Source: CAJWPI01 sp964571215 (GTDB taxonomy: Bacteria; Pseudomonadota; Gammaproteobacteria; Magnimaribacterales; Magnimaribacteraceae). Taken from it: DNA of 60,262 bases. Both the position numbers and the translations under genes were made by a program. Shown one piece after another: positions 45,196-53,444 of the stretch. Location of the stretch: assembly GCA_964571215.1 (NCBI GenBank), contig CAZMZZ010000004.1, positions 1 through 60,262 on the forward strand. The letters are read 5' to 3'. Each line of letters begins with the position of its first letter. Within the stretch, counting starts at the first letter, position 1. A model generated the notes under the pieces. The model ran no database searches and had not been told where the DNA came from. It saw only the letters and a list, made by a program, of their open reading frames with translations.

Positions 45196-46539
45196 TTAAC
45201 CAGTTCTGGGGAAAGGAGTTGCATAAAAATCAAAAAAGAAATACATGATAATAGTACAAATTACAAGTGTAAGGAGCATAACTGGGAACCCTATCTTAGC
45301 CCATTTGTAAGGTGTTATTGCTAAATCAGGATTATTCTCCTTCCTGGCTAATCTCTCAGAAACAGTAACAATATAAACATTAGCTGTAGAACCAATATGC
45401 GTTCCATTACCACCCATGCCAACTCCTAAAGCTAGAGCCCACCACAAAGGAGTTACATCTATGCCTTGTGCTTCTAATGAAAGAAGAATGGGTATCATGG
45501 CAGCTGTAAATGGAATATTATCTATGGCTGCTGACATAAAAGCTGCTACCCACATTAATACGATTGTTGCTAATAATAAATCTTGAGCAACAAAATCAAT
45601 AATGAACTGTCCTAGGTACTGAAGAAAGTGACTATGTTCAACTCCACCAACAATAATGAATAAAGAAATGAAGAAAATTAGTAAAGGCATCTCTACTTCT
45701 TTCATAACTTCTTCCATCTCAATGTACTTGGCAATTAATACCAAGATAAGTAATCCTGCTCCAGCTACCATCCAAGGCTGCCAATGGATAGTGTCGTGGC
45801 TAATAAAAAGAACTACTAATAAACCTAATACTGCGCAGGATTTTATCCACAGGGATTGATCCTTGTAGGGTATTTCTTCTTCAAATGTTCCTTGAGGTGT
45901 TATAGCAAGATCTTTTCTACATAGAAAACGAAGTGCAAACAAAGTACCTAGCCAAGCAACAAAGACTATTAATCCCATTTTCTCAACAAAGGTCATAAAG
46001 CTTATTCCTACTGCACTTCCTATCATTAAATTAGGTGGATCTCCAACTAGTGTTGCAACCCCACCTGTATCAGATAGAAGAGCTGCAGCCATAAGATAAG
46101 GAATAGGGGTCACTTTCATTTTTTGTGCAATTAAGACTATTAAAGGACCAAAGATGACCACTGTAGTTACATTGTCTAATAGAAGAGATAGTACAGTAAC
46201 TGCTGTACCCATTATTGCCATTAACAGAAATTGTCTTCCTTTAGCAAATCTTCCTATTTGTGCTGCTAAGCGTTCAAATCCTCCCGTACTAACCATTATG
46301 GCTACAATGGCCATCATGCTTGCAAGAAGGAAAATGACATTCCAGTCTATAGCTTCAAAAGCATTATCTGGACTATAAAAACCATAATACTGACCGACCA
46401 GTATCATAGCTCCAGCTCCAGCCATAGCTACTTTACTTCTATGAAATCCGTGTAAGGTTTCAGTAAAAATTAGAATAAAGCTAATAGCGAGAACAATACC
46501 TGATACTAGCATACCTTCATTAAGTGTTAAGACTTCCAT
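45196..46539 (-). CDS. nhaD: NhaD/ArsB-type sodium:proton antiporter
   Basis: 447 residues with about twelve membrane helices of the ion-transporter superfamily. DNVTTVVIFGPLIVLIAQKM and DTGGVATLVGDPPNLMIGSA, and a second-half AAIDNIPFTAAMIP and MGGNGTHIGSTANV, are the paired re-entrant motifs of NhaD/P-protein transporters. It is probably a Na+/H+ antiporter for pH and salt balance; ArsB- or SLC13-type anion transport cannot be wholly excluded. The last reading residues are ATPFPRTG. Confidence 0.86.
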   Translation of the reverse strand: MEVLTLNEGMLVSGIVLAISFILIFTETLHGFHRSKVAMAGAGAMILVGQYYGFYSPDNAFEAIDWNVIFLLASMMAIVAIMVSTGGFERLAAQIGRFAKGRQFLLMAIMGTAVTVLSLLLDNVTTVVIFGPLIVLIAQKMKVTPIPYLMAAALLSDTGGVATLVGDPPNLMIGSAVGISFMTFVEKMGLIVFVAWLGTLFALRFLCRKDLAITPQGTFEEEIPYKDQSLWIKSCAVLGLLVVLFISHDTIHWQPWMVAGAGLLILVLIAKYIEMEEVMKEVEMPLLIFFISLFIIVGGVEHSHFLQYLGQFIIDFVAQDLLLATIVLMWVAAFMSAAIDNIPFTAAMIPILLSLEAQGIDVTPLWWALALGVGMGGNGTHIGSTANVYIVTVSERLARKENNPDLAITPYKWAKIGFPVMLLTLVICTIIMYFFFDFYATPFPRTG

Positions 46540-46613
46540 TTAAATTACTTAGAACTCCATTTTTTAAAAAATGTATTTTAAACTAACTAGTACTACCTTA
46601 AAATAATTTCATC

Positions 46614-47471
46614 ATGTACGTTCCAAAATTAGATAGTAAATTTGTTCCTGAAAACTTTCCAAGTCTAGCCTTAGACTCAATATTTTTATGTATAAAAAAC
46701 AATGAACTATTGATAGATTCAAAAACTAATAACATTGTATTCTTAAGTGAAGAAGAAAAGAAATGGTCAGGGATGGAATCGATAACGACACATTTCGTAG
46801 GCATACTTGATAATAAATCTTGTTATGTAGAAGATTTATCTAAAGATTCTGTAATCTTAGAGAACTCTAGATTACAAAATATGATGTCTTTGTTGGGAAG
46901 CTTACCAGATAATTTGTTTGGTCTTTGTTCAAGAGCAATTCAGTTATCTAATTGGTATAAAAATAATCAGTTTTGCTCAAAATGTGGATCTAAGATGGAA
47001 AAACATCCCACTGAAACGGCAATGGAATGTGAAAACAAGGATTCATTAGTTTATCCTAGAATCTCACCTTGTATTATTGTATTAGTTACAAAAGGACAAG
47101 AAATACTGCTTGCACACAATAAGAACTTTCCTGGAAAGTTATATAGTACTCTAGCCGGATTTATAGAGGCTGGTGAAACGGTTGAAGAAGCTATCCACAG
47201 AGAAATTTTTGAAGAGGTAAACATTAAAGTTACCAATTTAACTTACTATAGTAGCCAATCATGGCCTTTTCCTAGTCAGCTAATGTTAGGCTTCCATGCT
47301 GAATATCTTTCTGGGGATATAAAAGCAGATAATAATGAGATAGATATAGTTCAGTGGTTTAATTATACATCTCTACCTGAAACACCATCTTCTAAGATTT
47401 CAATCTCAGGAAAGCTCATAGATAGTTATGTTAAAAAGATCTATTTAGATAAATTACCAGCGTTTAGGTAG
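46614..47471 (+). CDS. nudC: NAD+ diphosphatase / NAD-capped RNA decapping Nudix hydrolase
   Basis: 285 residues. The zinc ribbon begins with FCSKCGSKM, though the second CxxC is degenerate (METAMECENKDS), then YPRISPCIIVLV, the Nudix box GFIEAGETVEEAIHREIFEEVNIKV, and SQSWPFPSQLMLGF, the NudC-specific SQPWPFPxS. It cleaves NAD(H) or removes NAD caps from RNA. No strong Shine-Dalgarno is evident. The 3' end overlaps rne by eight bases. Confidence 0.93.
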   Translation: MYVPKLDSKFVPENFPSLALDSIFLCIKNNELLIDSKTNNIVFLSEEEKKWSGMESITTHFVGILDNKSCYVEDLSKDSVILENSRLQNMMSLLGSLPDNLFGLCSRAIQLSNWYKNNQFCSKCGSKMEKHPTETAMECENKDSLVYPRISPCIIVLVTKGQEILLAHNKNFPGKLYSTLAGFIEAGETVEEAIHREIFEEVNIKVTNLTYYSSQSWPFPSQLMLGFHAEYLSGDIKADNNEIDIVQWFNYTSLPETPSSKISISGKLIDSYVKKIYLDKLPAFR

Positions 47472-49494
47472 ACTTCTTTCTTGGGTCGTTGGCTGCTTGT
47501 CCCCAATCTTTACCCGATTTAGTAAGTTCTTTTTCTTTTACTTCCCCAGTAGCTTCCTTAATATGTGATTTTTCCTTTAATAATGGTTCTTTATTTTTTG
47601 GAGGAGATTTCTTAGATTCCTGCGGTTTTCCCTTTTTAGGACTGATTTTTTTTTCGTGGTCCTCGTTACTTATTTTTCTTTTATCCTTACTAGATATGTC
47701 TTTATTTTTCTCTTTAGATATTTTTTCTTTTTGTGGTCTTCTTTTTTTAGTTCCATTCTTTACATTCTTATAATTTGACTTTGGGTTAGAATTTTTTTTG
47801 TTTTTAGAAAAGTTCTTTTCTTTTACAGTATTTGTTTTTGGTCTTTTCTTAAATTTCTTTTTCTTGGGTCTTATATCTTCCGTCTTATCGTTAGTTAAAA
47901 ATCCCATTAATCTGCCAAAAAAGCTTTCTTTCTTTCGCTTAGGTTTTCTTGTTGGGAGTATATTTACTGCAGCTTCTTCAATTTTTTGTGATTTTGTTTT
48001 CGAGGTTATTTTACTTGATGTCCCTATCTCTTCTTGAATTTTGTAACTTTTATCTTCTTTGGATGATTTACTGTCTTCTTTTATTCGTGAAACCTCGAAC
48101 CGGTTATCTGCTCTACTAGGATCGGAAACAACTACAATTCTGGCTCCTGTTTTTTCTTCTATTTCATTAATACGAGCTCTTCTTTCATTTAATAAGAATA
48201 CTGACATATCAGAGGACACAATAGCTCGTACTTCTCCACTTTTCTTTTTTCCAGCATCTTCTTCTATGAGACGTAAGACTGCTGTTGAAAGACTACTGAT
48301 ATCTTGTGTCCATCTTTCTTGAAGAGAAGGTCTTAGCCTTTGTCTAGACATCTCTAAGAGCCCAAATCTTGAAATCCTTCCCACCTGCACTTTGGCCCTA
48401 TCTATGGATAAAGAAGAAAGTAAAATATCCTCTACTTTTCTTTTATTCTTTAGAGCTTGCATATCTATAAAATCTATTACAATTAGACCACCCATGTCTC
48501 TTAATCTTAATTGTTTTGCAATCTCTTTAGCTGCTTCCAGATTTGTTTTAACTGCTGTCTCTTCAATATCTGATCCACTAGTAGCCTTAGCTGAATTAAT
48601 ATCTATTGATACTAATGCTTCTGTTTGGTCTATAACAACTGACCCTCCGCTAGTAAGATTTACCTCCCTCTGATAAGCAGTTTCAATTTGTGATTCAATT
48701 TGATAACGCGTAAATAGAGGTATGGATTCTTCATATCTTTTAATCCTATCTTCAAAATCTGGCATTAGCCTAGATACGAATTCACGTGCTTGTTCGTAAG
48801 CATCATCGCTGTCGATTAGCACTTCAGTTATATCTTCTCTAAGAAAATCTCTTAGAGATCTAGATATAAGATCATTTTCTTTAAAAATAAGAAAAGGAGC
48901 TTTCTTTAACTGAAAAGCTTCATGGATAGCATCCCAAAGACTCAATAAATATTCTAGATCCCAATTTAGATCTTCTAAACTAATACCTTCTCCCGCTGTT
49001 CTAAGTATTAGACCCATTCCTTCAGGAATATTTAATGAACTCATCTTAGATCTCATTTCATCTCTAGCTTTACCTTCTATACTTCTCGAGATACCACCAG
49101 AGTCCGGATTATTCGGCATAAGCACTAAATAATGACCTGCTAAAGATATAAAGGTACTTAATACAGCTCCCTTAGTCCCTCTCTCTTCTTTATCTACTTG
49201 GACTATTATTTCTTGACCTTGACTTAAGACATTATCAATAGCATTTTTAGAACTATTCTTAAAAAATTGAGGAGCTAATTCTTTAATCGGAAGGAATCCA
49301 TGTCTTTCTGAACCAAACTCAACAAAAGCTGCTCCTAGACTTTTCTCAATTCTTGAAATTTTACCTTTATATATATTAGATCTTTTTCTTTCTTTTCCAA
49401 TTTGCTCAATGTCAAAATCATAAAGTATTTGTCCATCCACAAGGGCTACTCGCAACTCTTCTGGTTGAGTAGCATTTATCAACATTCTTTTCAT
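47464..49494 (-). CDS. rne: Ribonuclease E lacking the zinc-link
   Basis: 676 residues (E. coli 1061). S1 domain with IYKGKISRIEKSLGAAFVEFG near residue 40; the DNase I-like catalytic Asp residues in VSIDINSA and VIDFIDM. After LEMSRQRLRPSLQERW the sequence goes on to TQDISSLSTAVLRLIEEDAG, without the CPRCxGTG zinc-link that follows this motif in other RNase E/G proteins. An amphipathic ESFFGRLMGFLTND near 530 resembles the membrane-targeting segment. The tail is lysine-rich and low in complexity. It is the RNA-degradosome endonuclease. Upstream a perfect TATAAT (49583-49578) may be its promoter, with a 5' leader of about 77 nt. Confidence 0.93.
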   Translation of the reverse strand: MKRMLINATQPEELRVALVDGQILYDFDIEQIGKERKRSNIYKGKISRIEKSLGAAFVEFGSERHGFLPIKELAPQFFKNSSKNAIDNVLSQGQEIIVQVDKEERGTKGAVLSTFISLAGHYLVLMPNNPDSGGISRSIEGKARDEMRSKMSSLNIPEGMGLILRTAGEGISLEDLNWDLEYLLSLWDAIHEAFQLKKAPFLIFKENDLISRSLRDFLREDITEVLIDSDDAYEQAREFVSRLMPDFEDRIKRYEESIPLFTRYQIESQIETAYQREVNLTSGGSVVIDQTEALVSIDINSAKATSGSDIEETAVKTNLEAAKEIAKQLRLRDMGGLIVIDFIDMQALKNKRKVEDILLSSLSIDRAKVQVGRISRFGLLEMSRQRLRPSLQERWTQDISSLSTAVLRLIEEDAGKKKSGEVRAIVSSDMSVFLLNERRARINEIEEKTGARIVVVSDPSRADNRFEVSRIKEDSKSSKEDKSYKIQEEIGTSSKITSKTKSQKIEEAAVNILPTRKPKRKKESFFGRLMGFLTNDKTEDIRPKKKKFKKRPKTNTVKEKNFSKNKKNSNPKSNYKNVKNGTKKRRPQKEKISKEKNKDISSKDKRKISNEDHEKKISPKKGKPQESKKSPPKNKEPLLKEKSHIKEATGEVKEKELTKSGKDWGQAANDPRKKST

Positions 49495-49577
49495 TATCTT
49501 CCCTCTTAAGGAAAGCAGCGAGTTAGTACTTGATTTTATGTTAAAGCTTTAAATGCTTTATTTATGTTAATGAGCGA

Positions 49578-49583
49578 ATTATA
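49578..49583 (-). promoter_or_regulatory. Candidate -10 of rne in the rne-rluC gap
   Basis: A perfect TATAAT on the minus strand with a GC-containing TTCGCTC downstream and no clear -35. The 273-bp rne-rluC gap holds no ORF or tRNA that I can see; it is mostly AT-rich, and the rne leader may carry the autoregulation known for this gene in E. coli. Confidence 0.35.
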
Positions 49584-49767
49584 GTTTTTTTGTGCCACGC
49601 CCATGTAGCTTAGAATTCTTTATATCAGTAACTTAACTTTCTAAATCTGCTTTTTTATTTAACAATCGTTGTCTTTTAGTTTCTTTTTTATGTAAATATA
49701 GACAACTTCTTATTTAAAATAGCATATCAAGCTGCTTTTTAAAAGGTGTGATAAAACAAAAAATAGA

Positions 49768-50688
49768 ATGCAAATTAAGAAATTTCCAGTTTCGAAGTAT
49801 AAGGTATCCCAAGAATACCACGGTGTGAGACTTGACAATTGTCTTATTTCGAGGATAAAAGGCCTTCCAAGAACAAAGATCTATTCAATTATCAGGAAGG
49901 GAGAAGTTAGAGTGAATGGATCACGCTCTAAACCAAGTAAAAGATTAGAAAAAGGTGATGAGATACGCATTCCTCCTTATTCTTTAGAAATAACAAAAAA
50001 AGCAAAAGTAAAAGATAATGCAAGAGAGTTAATACAAAAAAGTATTGTTTTCAAAGATGAAGATCTATTAGTAATAAATAAACCTATAGGTATGGCAAGT
50101 CATGGTGGAAGTGGAATTGCATTAGGGTTAATAGAGTCTATAAGACAAATAAACCCAAGATTTATAAATGCTCAGCTTGTTCACAGACTAGATAAGGATA
50201 CCTCTGGATGTATAGTTGTTGCTTTAAAAAGATCTGTGCTAAGAACTATGCATAAAGAATTAAGAGAGGGGAGGGTTGAGAAACAGTACTTAGCGATTGT
50301 AAAAGGTAAATGGCCTGAGGATCTTACTACAATAGAACTAGATCTAATTAAAAATGCTAAAAGATCTGGACAGAGAGAAGTAAAAGTTAAAAAGGGTGGG
50401 AAAAAATCTTTAAGTAATTTTGAATTAGTTAAGTATAAAAAAGACTTAAGCTTGATTAAATGTAAAATAATTACTGGACGCACTCATCAAATTAGAGTTC
50501 ATACAACTTATCTAGGACACCCTATAGCTGGCGATCAAAAATATGGAGATAAAGAATTTAATAAAAATTTAAGGAAAAGAGGTATAAAAAGAATGTGTCT
50601 TCATTCGCACTCAATAAATTTTCCTAGTCTAAGTCTAAATTTTAAAGTTAAGGAACCTAATTTTTTCAATACTTATTTATATGACTAA
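49768..50688 (+). CDS. rluC: 23S rRNA pseudouridine synthase RluC
   Basis: 306 residues. An S4 RNA-binding domain (GVRLDNCLISRIKGLPRTKIYSIIRKGEVRVNG) precedes the catalytic VHRLDKDTSGCIVVAL with the essential Asp, and IITGRTHQIRVHTTYLGHPIAGDQKYG. The family makes pseudouridines in 23S rRNA (955, 2504 and 2580 in E. coli). The divergent placement beside rne identifies RluC among RluA-like enzymes. The 3' end overlaps yceD by eight bases. Confidence 0.93.
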   Translation: MQIKKFPVSKYKVSQEYHGVRLDNCLISRIKGLPRTKIYSIIRKGEVRVNGSRSKPSKRLEKGDEIRIPPYSLEITKKAKVKDNARELIQKSIVFKDEDLLVINKPIGMASHGGSGIALGLIESIRQINPRFINAQLVHRLDKDTSGCIVVALKRSVLRTMHKELREGRVEKQYLAIVKGKWPEDLTTIELDLIKNAKRSGQREVKVKKGGKKSLSNFELVKYKKDLSLIKCKIITGRTHQIRVHTTYLGHPIAGDQKYGDKEFNKNLRKRGIKRMCLHSHSINFPSLSLNFKVKEPNFFNTYLYD

Positions 50689-51148
50689 TTCTATAAACTT
50701 AAATAAGATATCTTTACCTTTAAAAATCAGCGAAGAGATTACTGAGTTGACACAGTTATATCAACAGGAACGATTAAAAAAACCTATTCAATATAAAGCA
50801 GAAATAAAAAAACTTTCGCCAACTGAATTTAATTTTGTTGGTTTGATCCAAGGTGAGCTTGATGTTGAATGTCAATATTGCTTAAAACCTATTAGTATTC
50901 AAATAAATATAAAATCAAATACTATTATTCAAGACCTTTTAGAGCTAGATGATGCAGATAACGATATGGATATTCACTTTCAGAATCTAGATTCTTTCAA
51001 TATAGAAGACCTAGTTCTAGAAGAAATATATCTTAATTCTCCAACATCTATAGCCTGTCCTAGTAAAAACTGTAGAAACAATAAAGAAACATCAAAGGAA
51101 ACAGAAAAATTAAGACCATTTGAAAAAATTAGAGACCTGATTAAATAA
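50681..51148 (+). CDS. yceD: YceD family protein (DUF177)
   Basis: 155 residues. The paired VECQYCLKP near residue 65 and IACPSKNC near 125 are the cysteine motifs of the YceD/DUF177 family, always next to rpmF and thought to help 23S rRNA maturation. It lies between rluC (overlap) and rpmF (28 bp) as in other gammaproteobacteria. The biochemical function remains unclear. Confidence 0.9.
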   Translation: MTNSINLNKISLPLKISEEITELTQLYQQERLKKPIQYKAEIKKLSPTEFNFVGLIQGELDVECQYCLKPISIQINIKSNTIIQDLLELDDADNDMDIHFQNLDSFNIEDLVLEEIYLNSPTSIACPSKNCRNNKETSKETEKLRPFEKIRDLIK

Positions 51149-51176
51149 TTGGAATAAAATTCATCCTGAGGTTGTT

Positions 51177-51374
51177 ATGGCTGTACAAAAAAGCAAAGTA
51201 TCTAGGTCTAGGAGAGGGAAAAGAAGATCCCATCATGCATTAAAGAAACCAACATATTCAACTGATGTTGTATCAGGAGAGAAACATCTTCGTCATCAGA
51301 TGACAGCAAATGGTTTTTATAAAGGAAAGAAAATTATAGAAACTAAACAACCAGAAGAGACCGAAGAAGAATAA
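51177..51374 (+). CDS. rpmF: 50S ribosomal protein L32
   Basis: 65 residues, highly basic: MAVQKSKVSRSRRGKRRSH, then ALKKPTYSTDVVSGEKHLRHQ, the L32 pattern (MAVQQNKPTRSKRG in E. coli). It is a structural part of the large subunit; no zinc cysteines, as in the C- form. A CTGAGG-like Shine-Dalgarno precedes. In E. coli plsX and fabH follow; here fabD follows after ten bases. Confidence 0.96.
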   Translation: MAVQKSKVSRSRRGKRRSHHALKKPTYSTDVVSGEKHLRHQMTANGFYKGKKIIETKQPEETEEE

Positions 51375-51384
51375 GTCCACAATA

Positions 51385-52329
51385 ATGGCTTATCCAGTTA
51401 ATGCTGTAGTTTTCCCAGGGCAAGGTTCTCAGTACCTGTCTATGCTAGAAGATTACTTTATTCATGAACCTGTTTTTAAAGAAGTCTTCGAAACCGCTTC
51501 CAAAATCTTAGATATAGATTTAATTAATTTAATTAAGTCCAATTCAGAAGAAAACATTTCTAAGACAGAAATTACACAGCCTTTAATGTTAGTTGCAAAT
51601 GTAGCATTGTGGAAACTAGTTTCTCCTTATCTTAGAAATGTCTCTTGCTTATCAGGACATTCTCTTGGTGAATACGCTGCTTTAGTTGCTTCAGAGGCTT
51701 TGAAATTTGAAAACGCTTTAGATTTAGTAAAAACTAGAAGTAAATTAATGCAAGATGCAGTACCAGAAAAGGAAGGTGCTATAGCCGCTGTTATAGGACT
51801 CACAGAAGAACAAGTTACTAACATTTGCCATAATATTTCTTTAGATCTTAGTAAGTTGGTAAATACAGCTAATATTAATTCTTCAAATCAGATAGTCATA
51901 TCCGGCACATCTAAGGGTGTAGAGAAAGCAATTACTCAATGTAAACAAATGGGAGCTAAAAGAGCAATTAAGTTAAAAATGAGTGTACCAGCTCATTCAG
52001 AGTTAATGTTACCTGCTTCAAAGAAGTTCACAAAAACTATCGAGCAAGTTAATTTCTATGATCCCCATATACCTGTCATACATAACGTTGATATCTCTAT
52101 TTCAAAATCTTCAAAGGATATAAAAAATAAATTAATTGCCCAAATATACAAACCTGTAAGGTGGTCTGAAACCATCAAATTGATGACTCAAGATCTAGGT
52201 GTTACTAATATAATTGAGTGTGGTCCTTCTAAAGTGTTAACTGGTTTAATAAAAAGGATTAACCCTAAAGTTAGTACAATAGATTTAGATAATTATGAAA
52301 ACTACTTAAAGATAAAGAATGCCATCTAA
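51385..52329 (+). CDS. fabD: Malonyl-CoA:ACP transacylase
   Basis: 314 residues. VVFPGQGSQYLSML at the start, nucleophile GHSLGEYAAL near residues 90-99, active-site Arg in LVKTRSKLMQDAV, and the His in KMSVPAHSELM. It loads malonyl groups on ACP for fatty-acid chain extension. The end overlaps fabG by eleven bases. The gene comes directly after rpmF. Confidence 0.96.
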   Translation: MAYPVNAVVFPGQGSQYLSMLEDYFIHEPVFKEVFETASKILDIDLINLIKSNSEENISKTEITQPLMLVANVALWKLVSPYLRNVSCLSGHSLGEYAALVASEALKFENALDLVKTRSKLMQDAVPEKEGAIAAVIGLTEEQVTNICHNISLDLSKLVNTANINSSNQIVISGTSKGVEKAITQCKQMGAKRAIKLKMSVPAHSELMLPASKKFTKTIEQVNFYDPHIPVIHNVDISISKSSKDIKNKLIAQIYKPVRWSETIKLMTQDLGVTNIIECGPSKVLTGLIKRINPKVSTIDLDNYENYLKIKNAI

Positions 52330-53041
52330 AGAAAAAAAAGTTTTAATAACTGGAGCCTCTAGAGGCATAGGAAAGAATATAGCTCTTACCTTGAAAGAAC
52401 AAGGTTATTTAGTGGTTGGTACAGCCACATCTCCAGAAGGTATTAAAGAAATTTCTAAGAATGGTCTAATAGGTATTGAATTGAATCTAGATAACAAAGG
52501 TTCAATAGATACATTCTTAAAGACTATTGATAACAACCATAAAGATATTAATATCTTAATAAATAATGCAGGGATAACCAGGGACAATATCTTCTTAAGA
52601 ATGAAAGAAGAAGAGTGGTTACAAGTAATAAATATACATTTAAATGGCGCTTTCAGAATTACTAAGAAAATTTTAAAAAATATGATTAAAGATAGGTGGG
52701 GTAGAATAATTAATATAAGTTCAACTGCTGCTTCAATTGCAAATAAAGGTCAAGCTAACTATTCAGCAGCTAAATCTGGAATTGAAGCTTTTTCTAGGAC
52801 TATAGCAAATGAAGTTGGCTCAAGGGGTATAACTGTAAACTCAGTAGCTCCTGGTTATATAGAAACAGATATGACCCAAAACATAGACGGAAAACTAAAA
52901 GAAGAAATACTTGAAAAAATACCTTTATCAAGATTTGGAAAAGCAGAGGAAATTTCAGATTTAATTCTTTTTTTAAGTTCAGAAGAAGCTTCTTATATTA
53001 CAGGTCAAACAATTCATATTAATGGTGGTTTATACATGTAA
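52319..53041 (+). CDS. fabG: 3-oxoacyl-ACP reductase
   Basis: 240 residues. TGASRGIGKNIALTL, INNAGITRDNIFLRM, catalytic NISSTAAS and YSAAKSG with the Ser/Tyr/Lys triad, and TGQTIHINGGLYM at the end are FabG signatures. It reduces 3-oxoacyl-ACP with NADPH. Located between fabD (overlap) and acpP. Confidence 0.95.
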   Translation: MPSKEKKVLITGASRGIGKNIALTLKEQGYLVVGTATSPEGIKEISKNGLIGIELNLDNKGSIDTFLKTIDNNHKDINILINNAGITRDNIFLRMKEEEWLQVINIHLNGAFRITKKILKNMIKDRWGRIINISSTAASIANKGQANYSAAKSGIEAFSRTIANEVGSRGITVNSVAPGYIETDMTQNIDGKLKEEILEKIPLSRFGKAEEISDLILFLSSEEASYITGQTIHINGGLYM

Positions 53042-53119
53042 AGAAGCTAAGATTTCTTGACTTTTTTGAAGATATTAGTAAATGAATAATGCAAAAAATC
53101 GTAAAGTTGTTTAACATGC

Positions 53120-53152
53120 GCCCTCTAGCTAAGAGGGCTAGTCATTTTTTTT
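53120..53152 (+). terminator. Hairpin with trailing T-run upstream of acpP
   Basis: Stem GCCCTCT (53120-53126) and AGAGGGC (53132-53138) with a five-base loop AGCTA, followed after six bases by eight T (53145-53152). It lies in the 131-bp fabG-acpP gap. It may be a leaky terminator or attenuator, or protect the acpP transcript 5' end; the gap between stem and T-run makes it less canonical. Confidence 0.6.
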
Positions 53153-53172
53153 GCCAATAGGAGAAAAAGCTT

Positions 53173-53403
53173 ATGAGCATTGATGAGAGAGTTCAAAAAA
53201 TAGTATGCGAACAACTTGGTGTTAGCACTGATGAAGTAAAACATGAAGCATCCTTTATAGATGACTTAGGCGCTGATTCTCTGGATACAGTAGAGTTGGT
53301 TATGGCTTTTGAAGAGGAATTCGAAATAGAAATTCCTGACGAAGAGGCAGAAGGCATAGTAACTGTAAAAAACGCTGTAGATTACATAACCAATAATTCT
53401 TAA
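53173..53403 (+). CDS. acpP: Acyl carrier protein
   Basis: 76 residues, acidic helical bundle. The phosphopantetheine Ser is in DDLGADSLDTVELVM. It carries acyl chains through fatty-acid synthesis. It is the expected position between fabG and fabF, and a candidate independent transcript: a hairpin precedes it and a terminator follows. Shine-Dalgarno AGGAGAA precedes the ATG. Confidence 0.97.
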   Translation: MSIDERVQKIVCEQLGVSTDEVKHEASFIDDLGADSLDTVELVMAFEEEFEIEIPDEEAEGIVTVKNAVDYITNNS

Positions 53404-53413
53404 TAAATCTAAT

Positions 53414-53440
53414 TAGGAATATTTAGTTCCTATTTTTTTT
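53414..53440 (+). terminator. Intrinsic terminator after acpP
   Basis: Stem TAGGAA (53414-53419) and TTCCTA (53427-53432) with a seven-base loop and eight T (53433-53440). It ends five bases before the fabF start, so it should cut transcription between acpP and fabF and leave part of the message to read on. Confidence 0.7.
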
Positions 53441-53444
53441 GATT

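Noticed and set aside
47489..48673. Several open frames antisense to rne
   Set aside because: They are shadows in a lysine-rich, low-complexity coding region, with no start signals or recognisable protein features.
49495..49767. tRNA or small RNA in the rne-rluC gap
   Set aside because: No cloverleaf and no strong hairpin with a T-run seen; only AT-rich sequence and a -10 candidate.
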